Program-made: the position numbers and the translations under genes
Shown here: piece by piece, positions 49,785 to 59,480 of the stretch
Layout: each line of letters begins with the position of its first letter
Numbering within the stretch: the first letter of the stretch is position 1
Source: Prevotella sp. oral taxon 376
Lineage (GTDB): Bacteria; Bacteroidota; Bacteroidia; Bacteroidales; Bacteroidaceae
Length of the DNA: 64,000 nucleotides
Direction of reading: 5' to 3'
Assembly (NCBI RefSeq): GCF_003043945.1
Contig: NZ_PYXG01000001.1
Location: forward strand, 1,724,501-1,788,500
The notes under the pieces: model-generated
Seen by the model: the letters and a program-made list of their open reading frames with translations, nothing else
What the model was told of the DNA's origin: nothing
Database searches by the model: none

Positions 49785-50900
49785 TTACCACATCAGCTCG
49801 CTCATGATGCTGTCGCTGATATAGAGCCCGGCCCTCGTGAGGTGCAGCCGGTGGCCGTCGAGCTGGAGAAGACGGCTGTCGAGAAACCGCTTCGACCGCT
49901 TTAAAAGGTATTCTTTGTATTTCGGTTTTAGCGCTCTGATATCCAATCCCTCACGCATTCGCATCGAAGTGGTTATCAAGTCGTCGTATTGGGTGTCCTC
50001 ATCCAGAGTCTCGGCCTCGGACGGGCATTCGCCCTTTTCTATCGATGCGACATATTGGCGGATGTCAGCCACATTCCAGCTCCTGATGTCCCTGCCGTTG
50101 AAAGAGTGGGCCGCGGCTCCGATTCCGACATACGGCACCCGGCTCCAATACGAGCTGTTGTGGCGCGAGCGGAAGCCGGGACGGGCGAAGTTGCTGATTT
50201 CATACTGCTCGAATCCCGCCTCCTCGAGCCGCAGGATGAGGGTGTCGTACATTCGCAGCGACAGCTCCTCGTCGATATCCTCTATCTTTCCTTGTTCGCG
50301 CATGCGGTAGAGCGGCGTTCCCTCTTCATACATCAGCGAGTAGGCAGATATGTGCTCGACGCCCAAGCGGAGGATTTCGTCGAGGTTGTGGTTGAGGTCG
50401 GCGAGCGTCTCTTGCGGGAAGCCGAACATCAGGTCGACGCTGATGTTGCCGATGCCCATGTCTCTCAGCCTGCGCACGGCCGTCCCCACCTGTCCCGAGG
50501 TGTGCCTCCGGCGGAGGAAGCGGAGCCTCTCGTCCGCGAAGGTCTGCGCCCCCATGCTCACCCGGTTTACCATCGGGGGCAGGCGGAAGCCGGCTTTGCA
50601 GATGTCGTCGGGGTTGCACTCCATGGTGATTTCCAGGCTCCGGGTGTCGCCGCCCTTGAGAAACACCTTATTAATATATAGGAACAGGCTGTCGAGCTCC
50701 GGTCCGGAGAGCACGCTCGGGGTGCCTCCGCCCAAGTAGACGGTCTCCATGGGCTCGGGGCACTCATCTTTGCGCAGCTCCATTTCTTTGCACATAGCCT
50801 CTACATACCTCCCTCGCAGCGCGGAAAGGATGGTACTGTAGAATCCACAATAGACGCATCGCGACTCGCAAAACGGAATATGAACATAGAGGCCGGCCAT
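49785..50900 (-). CDS. hemW: HemW-like radical SAM protein
   Basis: A 371-residue protein of the HemN-like radical SAM family: AGLYVHIPFCESRCVYCGFYS at the N-terminus (C-x3-C-x2-C), VYLGGGTPSVLSGPEL near 54-69, VNRVSMGAQTFADERLRFLRRRH near 110-132 and ISVDLMFGFPQETL near 153-166. The Cys immediately after the cluster motif that marks true coproporphyrinogen oxidase (CxxxCxxCxC) is replaced by Phe (CGFY), so it is a HemW-type heme chaperone. Length is normal. Confidence 0.9.
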   Translation of the reverse strand: MAGLYVHIPFCESRCVYCGFYSTILSALRGRYVEAMCKEMELRKDECPEPMETVYLGGGTPSVLSGPELDSLFLYINKVFLKGGDTRSLEITMECNPDDICKAGFRLPPMVNRVSMGAQTFADERLRFLRRRHTSGQVGTAVRRLRDMGIGNISVDLMFGFPQETLADLNHNLDEILRLGVEHISAYSLMYEEGTPLYRMREQGKIEDIDEELSLRMYDTLILRLEEAGFEQYEISNFARPGFRSRHNSSYWSRVPYVGIGAAAHSFNGRDIRSWNVADIRQYVASIEKGECPSEAETLDEDTQYDDLITTSMRMREGLDIRALKPKYKEYLLKRSKRFLDSRLLQLDGHRLHLTRAGLYISDSIMSELMW

Positions 50901-50910
50901 CTTTTTGCTG

Positions 50911-50918
50911 CAAAAATA
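50911..50918 (-). promoter_or_regulatory. -7 box of hemW
   Basis: Minus strand TATTTTTG followed by CA, ending 10 bp before the ATG at 50900. Confidence 0.5.
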
Positions 50919-50958
50919 CTAATTACTATTAAAAGATGAGCGGTTTTCCATGATTTTC

Positions 50959-50990
50959 TTTGGTGCTTTCCACTAAAATGCCTATCTTTA
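50959..50990 (+). promoter_or_regulatory. Candidate fusA2 promoter with long leader
   Basis: TTTG at 50959-50962, 20 bp, TATCTTTA at 50983-50990 (last base off consensus). This would give a leader of roughly 170 nt before the ATG at 51166, unusual in this window where most leaders are very short; the leader can form several stems and may be regulatory. Confidence 0.45.
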
Positions 50991-51165
50991 ACGGCAGAAA
51001 AAAAGGCAGGGAAATTCGGCAATGCCGTGAAGCAGCAGCATGTGCGTCGTGCTCCTGAGAACCTTAAAACCATTTTCCCCGCCTTTGTGAGGACTTGCAG
51101 GTCAAGGCCGCGGAGTCCTGTTGCCGTGATTGGAAATGTAATACTAATAACTTAAATCTTTTGAT

Positions 51166-53328
51166 ATGAGAGTATATCAATCTAACGAAATCAAGAACAT
51201 TGCCTTGCTTGGCAGTGCGGGTAGCGGCAAGACCACTCTTGCCGAGAGTATGTTGTATGAAGCCGGCATCATCAAACGCCGTGGTAGTGTAGCAGCAAAG
51301 AATACTGTGAGCGACTACTTCCCAGTGGAACTGGAGTATGGCTATTCGGTTTTCCCGACCGTATTCCATGTGGAGTGGAACAACAAGAAGCTCAATATTA
51401 TAGATTGTCCCGGAGCTGATGACTTCGTCGGAGGTGCCATCACTTCCATGAATGTTACCGACCTGGCGGCCATCGTCATCAACGGCCAGTACGGCCCCGA
51501 GGTGGGCACGCAAAACTGTTTCCGCTATACGGAAAAGCTGAAGAAGCCTGTTATCTTCCTCATCAATCAGCTGGATTCGGACAAGTGCGACTTCGACAAC
51601 CTCATGAATACCATGCGGGAAATCTACGGACCGAAGTGCGTGCAGATACAGTATCCCGTCCAGACAGGCCCTGACTTCCATGAAATCATCGATGTGCTCA
51701 TCATGAAGAAGCTCTCTTGGGGCGCTGAGGGCGGGGCCCCGAAACGAGAGGAAATTCCCGCCGAGGAGATGGATAAGGCCATGGAGCTTCACAAAGCTCT
51801 CGTGGAGGCCGCCGCCGAGAACGACGAGGTTCTGATGGATAAGTTTTTCGAAAGCGAGACGCTCACGGAGGACGAGATGCGCGAGGGCATCCGCAAGGGA
51901 TTGATCACGCGCAGCATCTTCCCCGTGTTTTGTGTCGATGGCCAGAAGGATATGGGCGTCCAGCGCCTGATGGAGTTCCTCGGCAATGTGGTGCCTTTCG
52001 TCAGCGACATGCCGAAAATGCACAACACGCGGGGAGAAGAGGTTACCCCCGACAGCGACGGACCAGAGAGTCTGTACTTCTTCAAGACGGGAATGGAGCC
52101 CCATATCGGTGAGGTTTCTTACTTCAAAGTGATGAGTGGGACGGTGAAGCCGGGTGATGATCTGAGCAATGCCGACCGCGGCAGCAAGGAGCGCATGGGG
52201 CAGATATATGCCTGTGCGGGTGCCAACCGTATTCCGGTAGACCAGCTCAATGCCGGCGATATAGGATGTACGGTGAAGCTCAAGGATGTGAAGACGGGAA
52301 ATACCCTTAACGCCAAGGAGGTGGAGCAGCGCTTCGACTTCATCAAGTATCCTAACAGCAAGTACTCTCGCGCGGTTAAGGCCGTTAATTCGGCGGATAC
52401 GGAAAAGATGATGGCTGCCCTCCTGAAGATGCGGCAGGAAGACCCGACATGGGTGATAGAGCAGTCTAAGGAACTCCGCCAGACCATCGTCCACGGACAG
52501 GGAGAATTCCATCTGCGCACTTTGAAGTGGCGTATGGAGAACAATGAGAAGATTGCCGTGCAGTTCAGCGAGCCGAAGATTCCTTATCGTGAGACCATTA
52601 CGAAGAAGTCTAAAGCTGAATACCGACACAAGAAACAGTCGGGCGGTGCCGGACAGTTCGGTGAAGTTCACCTGATCGTGGAGCCTTATGCCGAGGGCAT
52701 GCCGGATCCGGTAGCCTACAATTTCAACGGCCAAGAGTTCAAGATGAACATCAAGGGCAAGGAAGAAATAGACCTCGCATGGGGCGGAAAGCTCGTCTTC
52801 CTCAACTCCGTTGTCGGCGGCGCGATCGACCTTCGTTTTATGCCGGCCATCCTGAAAGGCGTCATGGACTGCATGGAGCATGGTCCGTTGACGGGGTCCT
52901 ATGCCCGTGATGTGCGCGTGGTTGTCTACGATGGGAAGATGCATCCCGTGGATTCCAACGAGCTTTCGTTCACGCTGGCTGCCCGCCATGCGTTCTCGGA
53001 TGCGTTCAAGAACGCGGGTCCTAAGATCCTGGAGCCGATCTATGACCTTGAGGTATTCGTCCCGTCTGACTACATGGGCGATGTGATGAGCGACCTGCAG
53101 GGGCGTCGTGCTCTCATCATGGGTATGGACAGCGAAGCCGGATACCAGAAGCTGCAGGCCAGAATCCCCCTGAAGGAGTTGGCAAACTACTCCATCTCGC
53201 TGAGTTCGCTTACCGGCGGCCGTGCAAGCTTTACTACGAAGTTCTCTTCTTACGAGCTCGTGCCCAACGAGATCCAGTCTAAGCTGATTGCGGACCATGA
53301 AACCGAGCAGGCTAACGAGGACGAATAA
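51166..53328 (+). CDS. fusA2: EF-G paralogue (EF-G2/FusA2 type)
   Basis: A 720-residue elongation factor G-like protein with all EF-G domains. The P-loop is GSAGSGKTT near residue 16 in place of GHIDAGKTT. The G3 motif reads DCPGADDF near 80, in place of DTPGHVDF, so the catalytic His is Ala. G4 reads NQLD near 141 in place of NKxD. The later domains (KKQSGGAGQFGEVHL near 486, GGRASFTTKFSSY near the end) are well conserved. Bacteroides has a similar EF-G2 reported to act without GTP hydrolysis under carbon starvation in the gut; this is very likely the orthologue. It stands alone, with a long leader. Confidence 0.9.
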   Translation: MRVYQSNEIKNIALLGSAGSGKTTLAESMLYEAGIIKRRGSVAAKNTVSDYFPVELEYGYSVFPTVFHVEWNNKKLNIIDCPGADDFVGGAITSMNVTDLAAIVINGQYGPEVGTQNCFRYTEKLKKPVIFLINQLDSDKCDFDNLMNTMREIYGPKCVQIQYPVQTGPDFHEIIDVLIMKKLSWGAEGGAPKREEIPAEEMDKAMELHKALVEAAAENDEVLMDKFFESETLTEDEMREGIRKGLITRSIFPVFCVDGQKDMGVQRLMEFLGNVVPFVSDMPKMHNTRGEEVTPDSDGPESLYFFKTGMEPHIGEVSYFKVMSGTVKPGDDLSNADRGSKERMGQIYACAGANRIPVDQLNAGDIGCTVKLKDVKTGNTLNAKEVEQRFDFIKYPNSKYSRAVKAVNSADTEKMMAALLKMRQEDPTWVIEQSKELRQTIVHGQGEFHLRTLKWRMENNEKIAVQFSEPKIPYRETITKKSKAEYRHKKQSGGAGQFGEVHLIVEPYAEGMPDPVAYNFNGQEFKMNIKGKEEIDLAWGGKLVFLNSVVGGAIDLRFMPAILKGVMDCMEHGPLTGSYARDVRVVVYDGKMHPVDSNELSFTLAARHAFSDAFKNAGPKILEPIYDLEVFVPSDYMGDVMSDLQGRRALIMGMDSEAGYQKLQARIPLKELANYSISLSSLTGGRASFTTKFSSYELVPNEIQSKLIADHETEQANEDE

Positions 53329-53362
53329 CAAGATTATTTTCAAATAACCAAAGTACTTTTAT

Positions 53363-53403
53363 CTCTCCGGGAAGCAGTGATTGCCTCTCGGAGATTTTTC
53401 TTT
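53363..53403 (+). terminator. Terminator after fusA2
   Basis: Imperfect stem ATCTCTCCGGGA / TCTCGGAGAT with a roughly 13-base loop followed by TTTTTCTTT. Confidence 0.7.
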
Positions 53404-53426
53404 CCGCGGACGATGGCAGGAGAAAA

Positions 53427-53466
53427 GCAAGGCGCGCGTCCGCATAAAAGCAGACGCGCGCCTTGC
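53427..53466 (-). terminator. Strong hairpin terminator of the GH20 gene
   Basis: Perfect 14-bp stem GCAAGGCGCGCGTC/GACGCGCGCCTTGC with a 12-base loop; on the minus strand it is followed by TTTTCT, 27 bp after the GH20 stop. Confidence 0.85.
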
Positions 53467-53493
53467 CAGATATGCCCGGGGCTGCGGAAGAAC

Positions 53494-55227
53494 CTATCTC
53501 ACGATGATCTCATCGGTAAACACCCAGTCGCCTTGGCCCTGGCTCTTGGCTTGTATACGGATGTAGCGTGCCTTCTGAGGACTACCCTGATAGCCGAGAC
53601 AGACGAAGTTGAGATAGCGTTTCGTTATCTTTTCCTGGTGCGACCGGTAAATCTGCTTGAAGCTGCCACCGTCGTCTGAGACGGAGATGACCAGTTCCTC
53701 CGGGAGGAAAATCCAGGCGCCGGCATTCTGTATGAAGTCCATCTGGACGCTCTCAAACCTTTGCTCCTCTCCCAGGTCGAGGGTAATATCCATACAGTAG
53801 CCGTCGCTGCCAATGAATCCTTGCCATCTTTGGTCGGCATGCGTCCATCCGCCCCGTTGCCCGTCGGTCAGGGTTGCAGTGCCTTGTGCCTCGTAGCGTG
53901 GGCTGTAAGGTTTGTTGTAGGTTGCCTTGGCTGTTGTGGCAAGGTGGCTGACAGGCAGCAGACTTTCGGGGCGGTCGCCTTTTTCCTTGGAGAGATCAAA
54001 GGCATTGACTCCTTCTGCCCTTAGCTTGTCCACCTCTTTCAAGGCGTAGTCGCGGAACTCTTTATAAGGCTTTGGCTTGCTCTCCATCCCTATTTTGGCA
54101 ATGGCCAGGAGACGGGGAAAGATGGCGCGCTCCGCTTCTTGCGGCGTCTCGATTTGCTCCGTCCATACTGCCGCCTCGATTCCGAGGACATGGGATGCCT
54201 CTGCTGGCGTGAGTCCCTGTATGGGATTGAAGCTGTAGACCTGCTTGAGGGGCAGATAGTTGGTGCGCTCTGAAACGCGCAGTTCCGGTGCATCCTGCAG
54301 ATTGTTGATATAGCAATATCGGTTCGGAGCCATAATCACATTGAAACCTTGCTGGATGGCCAGGCGGGCATACTTGCTATCCCGCCAAACCATGATGGTC
54401 TTCGGATTTCCTTTGATGGACGACGGGGCGGGAGAGAGCGTACACAGTTCATCCCAGCCGATGAGCGATCGGCCGTTGGCAGTCAGGAACGAGTCGATGC
54501 GGTCGATAAGTAGGGTCTGGAGGCCGGATACCTCTTTTATATGATGTGCGTGCATGTAGGATTGGCAATTCCGGCAACTTTTCCATGCGTTCATCTCTGC
54601 CTCGTCGCCGCCGATGTGTATATACTGGGAGGGGAAGATGCGCATCACTTCTCTCAGGACATTCGTGAGGAAGGTGAAGGTTGCCGGATTGGAAGGGCAT
54701 AGGTCGCTTGACAGGTTGACTTTTCCCGTGGTTTCGTCGACGCATCCCAGTTCCGGGTAGGTGGCGAGCACCTCGTCGGAATGTCCGGGCATTTCTATTT
54801 CCGGGATGATCTCGATACCTTTCCGGGCCGCGTATTTCACTAATTGGCGCATTTCCTCCTGCGTATAGTAACCGCCGTAGGCACCAGGGGCACCTTGGTG
54901 GGTATAGTCGCGCTGGCCGTCGATCCACCATTTGCCCCAGTCTTCTTCGCTTCTCCATGCTCCGATCTGCGTCAGTTCGGGATATTGGTGGATTTCCAGA
55001 CGCCATCCCCCGTTATCCGTGAGGTGCAAATGAAGCTTGTTGATGTGGTATCGTGAACAGAGATCTATCTGCTTTCTGAGGAAATCCAGGGAGAAGAAAT
55101 GTCGCGAAACATCGATCATCAGTCCGCGCCACTGATAGGAAGGAATGGCTTTCTTTTGCGGTATTCGTGCCTCTGTCGGCGACACGGAGAGGCAGAGCAT
55201 CAGGCATAAGGTGATTGGTATTCTCAT
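53494..55227 (-). CDS. GH20 beta-N-acetylhexosaminidase, exported
   Basis: A 577-residue protein from ATG 55227; the six-codon longer frame starts with TTG inside the promoter. Signal peptide MRIPITLCLMLCLSVSPTEA. The GH20 barrel follows directly: YQWRGLMIDVSRHFFSLDFL near 32-51, INKLHLHLTDNGGWRLEI near 63-80, and the catalytic Asp-Glu pair in YIHIGGDEAEMNAW near 207-220. The usual N-terminal GH20b domain is almost absent. Residues about 440-577 form an F5/8-type beta-sandwich for glycan binding. It removes terminal GlcNAc or GalNAc from glycans or muropeptides. Confidence 0.93.
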   Translation of the reverse strand: MRIPITLCLMLCLSVSPTEARIPQKKAIPSYQWRGLMIDVSRHFFSLDFLRKQIDLCSRYHINKLHLHLTDNGGWRLEIHQYPELTQIGAWRSEEDWGKWWIDGQRDYTHQGAPGAYGGYYTQEEMRQLVKYAARKGIEIIPEIEMPGHSDEVLATYPELGCVDETTGKVNLSSDLCPSNPATFTFLTNVLREVMRIFPSQYIHIGGDEAEMNAWKSCRNCQSYMHAHHIKEVSGLQTLLIDRIDSFLTANGRSLIGWDELCTLSPAPSSIKGNPKTIMVWRDSKYARLAIQQGFNVIMAPNRYCYINNLQDAPELRVSERTNYLPLKQVYSFNPIQGLTPAEASHVLGIEAAVWTEQIETPQEAERAIFPRLLAIAKIGMESKPKPYKEFRDYALKEVDKLRAEGVNAFDLSKEKGDRPESLLPVSHLATTAKATYNKPYSPRYEAQGTATLTDGQRGGWTHADQRWQGFIGSDGYCMDITLDLGEEQRFESVQMDFIQNAGAWIFLPEELVISVSDDGGSFKQIYRSHQEKITKRYLNFVCLGYQGSPQKARYIRIQAKSQGQGDWVFTDEIIVR

Positions 55228-55242
55228 CGTTTTCTTTTTTTG

Positions 55243-55250
55243 CAAAGATA
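55243..55250 (-). promoter_or_regulatory. -7 box of the GH20 gene
   Basis: Minus strand TATCTTTG followed by CA, 15 bp before the chosen ATG at 55227. Confidence 0.55.
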
Positions 55251-55441
55251 AGAATTAAAATTCGAAAGAGAAGCAAATCGTCTGGTTTTGTGCCGTAAAG
55301 AGCTGATAAGGATATGAGCCGAGAACATTCTGCCCCAAGAGATAGTTTCTTATTCGCAACTATAATAGCTCAAAATGGTTAAAGAAGTTAAATATGGGGC
55401 AAATATTTAACATTCTTGATTTTAATATTTAAGATTTTATT

Positions 55442-55449
55442 TAACTTTG
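55442..55449 (+). promoter_or_regulatory. -7 box of rprX
   Basis: TAACTTTG, ending 5 bp before the ATG at 55455, so the transcript may be leaderless. Confidence 0.5.
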
Positions 55450-55454
55450 TGAAT

Positions 55455-57017
55455 ATGAAGAAGAGAACGATATGGACAATAGCTGCCATCATGGGAGTAT
55501 CTTTCATGATGTTGCTTTTCCTCCAGCTCAAGTATATCCAGGAGATGGTGGATATGAAAAAGGAACAGTTTGACGAGAGCGTCAACCGTTCGCTTTATCA
55601 GGCCTCACGGAATCTGGAGCTCAACGAGACCCTCCAATATCTTGAAAAAGATGTGAACGAGACCGAGCGCAAGGCCCACAAGCAGGATTCTGTGGGTGCG
55701 CGCGGCGGTATTTCCGACGGCACCACCCATACCTCGCATGCCTACTCTACGGTGGGAAAAGACGGCATCGCCTATTCTTCATTCGAGCTGAAGACCATTT
55801 CCTCAAGCCCCGCCTCAAAGCCGAAGGCGATGATCCTGAAAGACGACAAGGGCTCTATTTCCGAAGCCTCAAAGTCTTTGGGCGAAATCGTGAAGAACCG
55901 CTATGTCTATCAGAAGGCCCTTCTTGACGAGGTCGTGCTGAATATCCTCTATTCCGCATCGGAAAAAAACCTGCGTGAACGCATCAATTTCAAGATGCTC
56001 GACCAAGATCTGAAGGCGGAATTGATGAACAACGGCATTAACATTCCTTACCATTTCACGGTAAGCACACAAGACGGAAGGGAGGTTTACCGCTGCCCGG
56101 ACTATACGGGCGAGGGCGAGGAATACACCTACAGCCAGCTTTTGTTCCGCAACGATCCGGCTTCGAAGATGGGCGTGGTGCGGGTGCACTTCCCCGAAAT
56201 GAGCCGCTACATCTATTCTTCGGTTCGCTTCATGATACCGAGTATCATCTTCACGCTCATCCTGCTCATCACCTTTATCTTCACCATTGTCATCATCTTC
56301 CGGTCCAAGCGTTATACAGAGATGAAGAACGACTTCGTGAACAATATGACCCATGAGCTCAAGACCCCGATAGCGAGCATCTCGCTGGCTGCCCAGATGA
56401 TGAACGACAGGAGCGTAACGAAGAGCGAACAGATGATGTCCCACCTGTCGGGAGTCATCAACGACGAGACCAAACGCCTGAGGTTCCTGGTGGAAAAAGT
56501 GCTCCAGATGTCGATGTTCGACCGTAAGAAAGCCGTCTTCAAGAAGAAGGAACTTGACTTGAACGAGATGGTGGAGAACATCGCGAACTCCTTTACCTTG
56601 CGTGTGGAGCATACCGGCGGGAAGATATATACGGAGATAGAAGCCGTAGACTCCACGATCTATGTGGACGAGATGCACTTCCAGAACGCCATCTTCAACC
56701 TGCTTGACAACGCCGTGAAGTATGGTAAACCCGACCGGCCGCTCAACATCTACTTGAAGACATGGAATGACGCGGAGCACCTTTACCTGTCGATTCGCGA
56801 CACCGGCATCGGCATCAAGAAAGAAAACCTGAAGAAGGTGTTCGAGAAATTCTATCGTGTTCACACCGGGAATGTGCACGATGTGAAAGGATTCGGGCTG
56901 GGATTGGCCTATGTAAGAAGGATTGTGAACCTGCATAGTGGTGAAATCAAGGTGGAGAGCGAATACGGCAAAGGCACCAAGTTTACCATCAAGTTGCCGG
57001 TGATCAGAGAATCATAA
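55455..57017 (+). CDS. rprX: Sensor histidine kinase RprX-like
   Basis: A 520-residue membrane kinase from ATG 55455. Transmembrane helix 1 spans about 5-24, a periplasmic sensor domain about 30-255, and helix 2 about 262-290 (IIFTLILLITFIFTIVIIF). The HisKA H-box is NDFVNNMTHELKTPIASI near 300-317; the N-box is AIFNLLDNAVKYG, then DTGIGIKKENL and GFGLGLAYVRRIV. Together with the response regulator 35 bp downstream it matches the RprXY two-component system of Bacteroides. The input signal is not known. Confidence 0.92.
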   Translation: MKKRTIWTIAAIMGVSFMMLLFLQLKYIQEMVDMKKEQFDESVNRSLYQASRNLELNETLQYLEKDVNETERKAHKQDSVGARGGISDGTTHTSHAYSTVGKDGIAYSSFELKTISSSPASKPKAMILKDDKGSISEASKSLGEIVKNRYVYQKALLDEVVLNILYSASEKNLRERINFKMLDQDLKAELMNNGINIPYHFTVSTQDGREVYRCPDYTGEGEEYTYSQLLFRNDPASKMGVVRVHFPEMSRYIYSSVRFMIPSIIFTLILLITFIFTIVIIFRSKRYTEMKNDFVNNMTHELKTPIASISLAAQMMNDRSVTKSEQMMSHLSGVINDETKRLRFLVEKVLQMSMFDRKKAVFKKKELDLNEMVENIANSFTLRVEHTGGKIYTEIEAVDSTIYVDEMHFQNAIFNLLDNAVKYGKPDRPLNIYLKTWNDAEHLYLSIRDTGIGIKKENLKKVFEKFYRVHTGNVHDVKGFGLGLAYVRRIVNLHSGEIKVESEYGKGTKFTIKLPVIRES

Positions 57018-57052
57018 ATCAGAAAATTATAAACCAATTAAAGACAGAAATT

Positions 57053-57751
57053 ATGGATGAAACATTGAAAATCTTGCTTTGCGAGGATGATGAGAACCTC
57101 GGAATGCTGCTTCGTGAGTATTTGCAGGCTAAGGGCTATCAGGCGACACTCTGCCCTGACGGCGAAGCCGGATACAAGGAATTCCTGAAAAACAAGTTCG
57201 ACATCTGTGTGCTCGATGTCATGATGCCGAAGAAAGACGGCTTCACCCTTGCCCAGGAGATTCGTCAGGCCAATGCCGACATGCCTGTCATCTTCCTCAC
57301 AGCCAAGACCTTGAAGGATGATATCTTGGAAGGATTCAAGATAGGAGCCGACGACTACATCACAAAGCCTTTCTCCATGGAAGAGCTCGTGCTGCGTATC
57401 GAGGCCATCCTGCGCCGTGTCCGCGGCAAGAAGAACAAGGAGTCTACGGTCTATCATATAGGTCGCTTCGTCTTCGACACGCAGAAGCAGCTGTTGACCA
57501 TCGGCGACAAGCAGACCAAGTTGACGACCAAGGAGAACGAGCTTCTCGCCCTGCTCTGCTCTCATGCCAACGAGATTCTGGAGCGCAACTTCGCCCTTCG
57601 CACCATCTGGGTGGACGATAATTACTTCAACGCCCGCTCCATGGATGTATATATCACCAAGCTGCGCAAACATTTGAAGGACGACGAGCAGATAGAAATC
57701 ATCAATATTCACGGCAAGGGCTATAAGCTCATCGTGCCGGAAGAGGCCTGA
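57053..57751 (+). CDS. rprY: OmpR-family response regulator RprY-like
   Basis: A 232-residue regulator: receiver domain with acidic pocket ILLCEDDENLG, the phosphoacceptor Asp in DICVLDVMMPKKDGF near residue 55, T in FLTAKT near 83 and Lys in YITKPFSMEE near 105. The C-terminal winged helix has TTKENELLALLCSHANEIL and SMDVYITKLRKHLKDD, IINIHGKGYKL. It partners the upstream kinase. RprY homologues bind promoters of stress and redox genes in Porphyromonas; targets here are unknown. Confidence 0.93.
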   Translation: MDETLKILLCEDDENLGMLLREYLQAKGYQATLCPDGEAGYKEFLKNKFDICVLDVMMPKKDGFTLAQEIRQANADMPVIFLTAKTLKDDILEGFKIGADDYITKPFSMEELVLRIEAILRRVRGKKNKESTVYHIGRFVFDTQKQLLTIGDKQTKLTTKENELLALLCSHANEILERNFALRTIWVDDNYFNARSMDVYITKLRKHLKDDEQIEIINIHGKGYKLIVPEEA

Positions 57752-57817
57752 CAGGGTTGTCCCGGATAGAATCAGCAATCGGCTGTCCTGCTGTTGAGGG
57801 CCGCCGATTATATCATA

Positions 57818-57847
57818 AACTGCGGCAGAAGCCTCTGCCGCGGTTTT
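57818..57847 (+). terminator. Terminator after rprY
   Basis: Stem AACTGCGGCAGA / TCTGCCGCGGTT with a short loop and a following T-run; another stem AATCGGC/GCCGATT lies just upstream. Confidence 0.65.
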
Positions 57848-57903
57848 AGTGTATAGCCGGAATTTCAGTTTTTCCTGGCGTTTATGGTGCCTGTTTGTGA
57901 TGT

Positions 57904-59400
57904 TTACTTCTTGATAACTTTCTTGCCATTCACGATTACGATGCCCTTATAGGTGTCGCCAACCTGCTGACCCGCGAGGTTGTAGATGGCATCGTTGCCG
58001 GCTTTCTCTGTCGTCTTGAGCGTACCGATACCCGTTGGGTCATTCGAGAAGGGGTAAGCCTTGGCGCCATCGGCCGCATCCTTGGCAACCTTCAGGTATG
58101 CCTTGTGCGCCCCGTTGGTAAAGGCAGACCCGTCTTCCGTGCCCCAATAGAAGCCAACAGAGCCCATATCGCCTGTCTCGTTCGTGGAGAGGCGGTAGAA
58201 ATAGCTGGTGGCGTCAGCCTCCAACGCGGTTTCTGTGTCAGTACCCGACAGCATGCTGTCGTTGTCGGAGTTTCCTGTGTTGGTTGTGCTTAGAAACTCG
58301 TAGTTGCCCGGTTCGGCCTTGATGACAACGGCCGTGCCTGCCGAAATGTTTTTGCCCGCTTCGTAAGACTTGCTGGTCTCGAGCCTCCCGTTCGTAACTT
58401 TATAGGTAGAGGCCGTCGCGCCTTCAGGTATCGTTAATGCCAACTTGCTATAATATCAAGGTGGCGTAGCGGGTCTCTCCGACAGCGACCGGTATGGCAA
58501 GGGCAAACGGCTTGAGGTGTGCGGCACCTATGTAGATATTGTTGAATCCGGCAATCAGGTCATAGGTGTTGCCGTCGCTGGCTATTCCCTTGACGGCTTC
58601 AAGGTGGCCGTAGAGCCGGACTTTGCTCTCGCCGGATGTCGCATAATATTTCGCGCTTGTTCCTTCGCCTTCTACCGTAATGGTAACGCTGTTCAGGCGC
58701 ACGAGGTCTGACACCTTGTTGAATTGCAATATATCCCCAACGGTGGTAACGGACGGGTCAAGGGCCGTCGTCGTTGCTCCGGTTACGGTTACATGGTCCA
58801 GGTTGGTGGCGCTGTTGTCTCTTACCTCTATGAGTTTATTACGGTAGTCGTAGTCGCAAATCAGGCTGCCGTTCAAGGTGCTGTTGAGGGGCAGGTTCAG
58901 CCCTGTACCATAGAAAAGCACGGCCTTGTCGCCCTCGCGGATATAGACATTCTTGGCGTCTACATACACCACCTTGGCGTTGGTCAGCCTCAGGTTGATG
59001 AAGGCTTGGTCTGTTGTCATGCCGTGCAAGTCGGCGATGGTCTTGTCTACCGACTCGTGGCAGGTGAAGGTCTTGGATACATTCGCACTCTTATTCTCGC
59101 CGATTTTAGCAAATGCGATGATGGTGTGCGTGGCGTCCAAATCCAGCTGGGCAACGCCTGTGCCCTCTTCTCCTTTGCCCGTGTATTTTCCATCGGCATC
59201 ACTGAAATCTTCTGCCGAGAGGTCGATGCCATAGTAAATGGTGGAGTTTGCCGGACCTGTAATCGTGATTGTCTGCTGATGAAGGAAGTTCTCTTGTCCG
59301 GTAAAGGTTGGAACGGCAACGAAGTTTGCGTTGGTCGCATAAGTAACTACGATAGAAGTTGCGCGAACCTGATTTGCGGAAGCGGCAGATACCAGACAGC
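57904..59400 (-). pseudogene. Remnant of a large secreted Prevotella-type protein, frameshifted
   Basis: A C-terminal fragment in two frames. From about 59400 to 58448 the frame encodes a beta-rich region; part resembles a chitobiase C-terminal (CHB_HEX_C) repeat: TITGPANSTIYYGIDLS...VAQLDLDATHTIIAFAKIGENKSANVSKTF. It ends at a stop after GETRYATLIL. The next frame resumes with YSKLALTIPEG and continues to 57904, ending NLAGQQVGDTYKGIVIVNGKKVIKK, the standard tail of Prevotella exported proteins. In intact relatives the RYATL...LALTIPEG segment is continuous, so one base was lost or gained near 58445. No start codon or signal peptide is found upstream before the 59481 gene, so the 5' end is also missing. 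Confidence 0.75.
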
Positions 59401-59480
59401 CTTTCGGCAGGTCGCCGCACGGTCGATGGCCGGGTGCGCATGGTGAGGTCGTGAAACTTGGTGGGGAAGGGCGCCGCGGC

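Noticed and set aside
51064..53343. A 759-codon open frame antisense to the whole fusA2 gene
   Set aside because: It mirrors the codon bias of the sense gene; its product has no recognisable domain, and the sense frame is clearly EF-G. Other long antisense frames (13094-14455, 16027-17172, 17828-19105, 20087-21520, 21637-22899) are rejected for the same reason.
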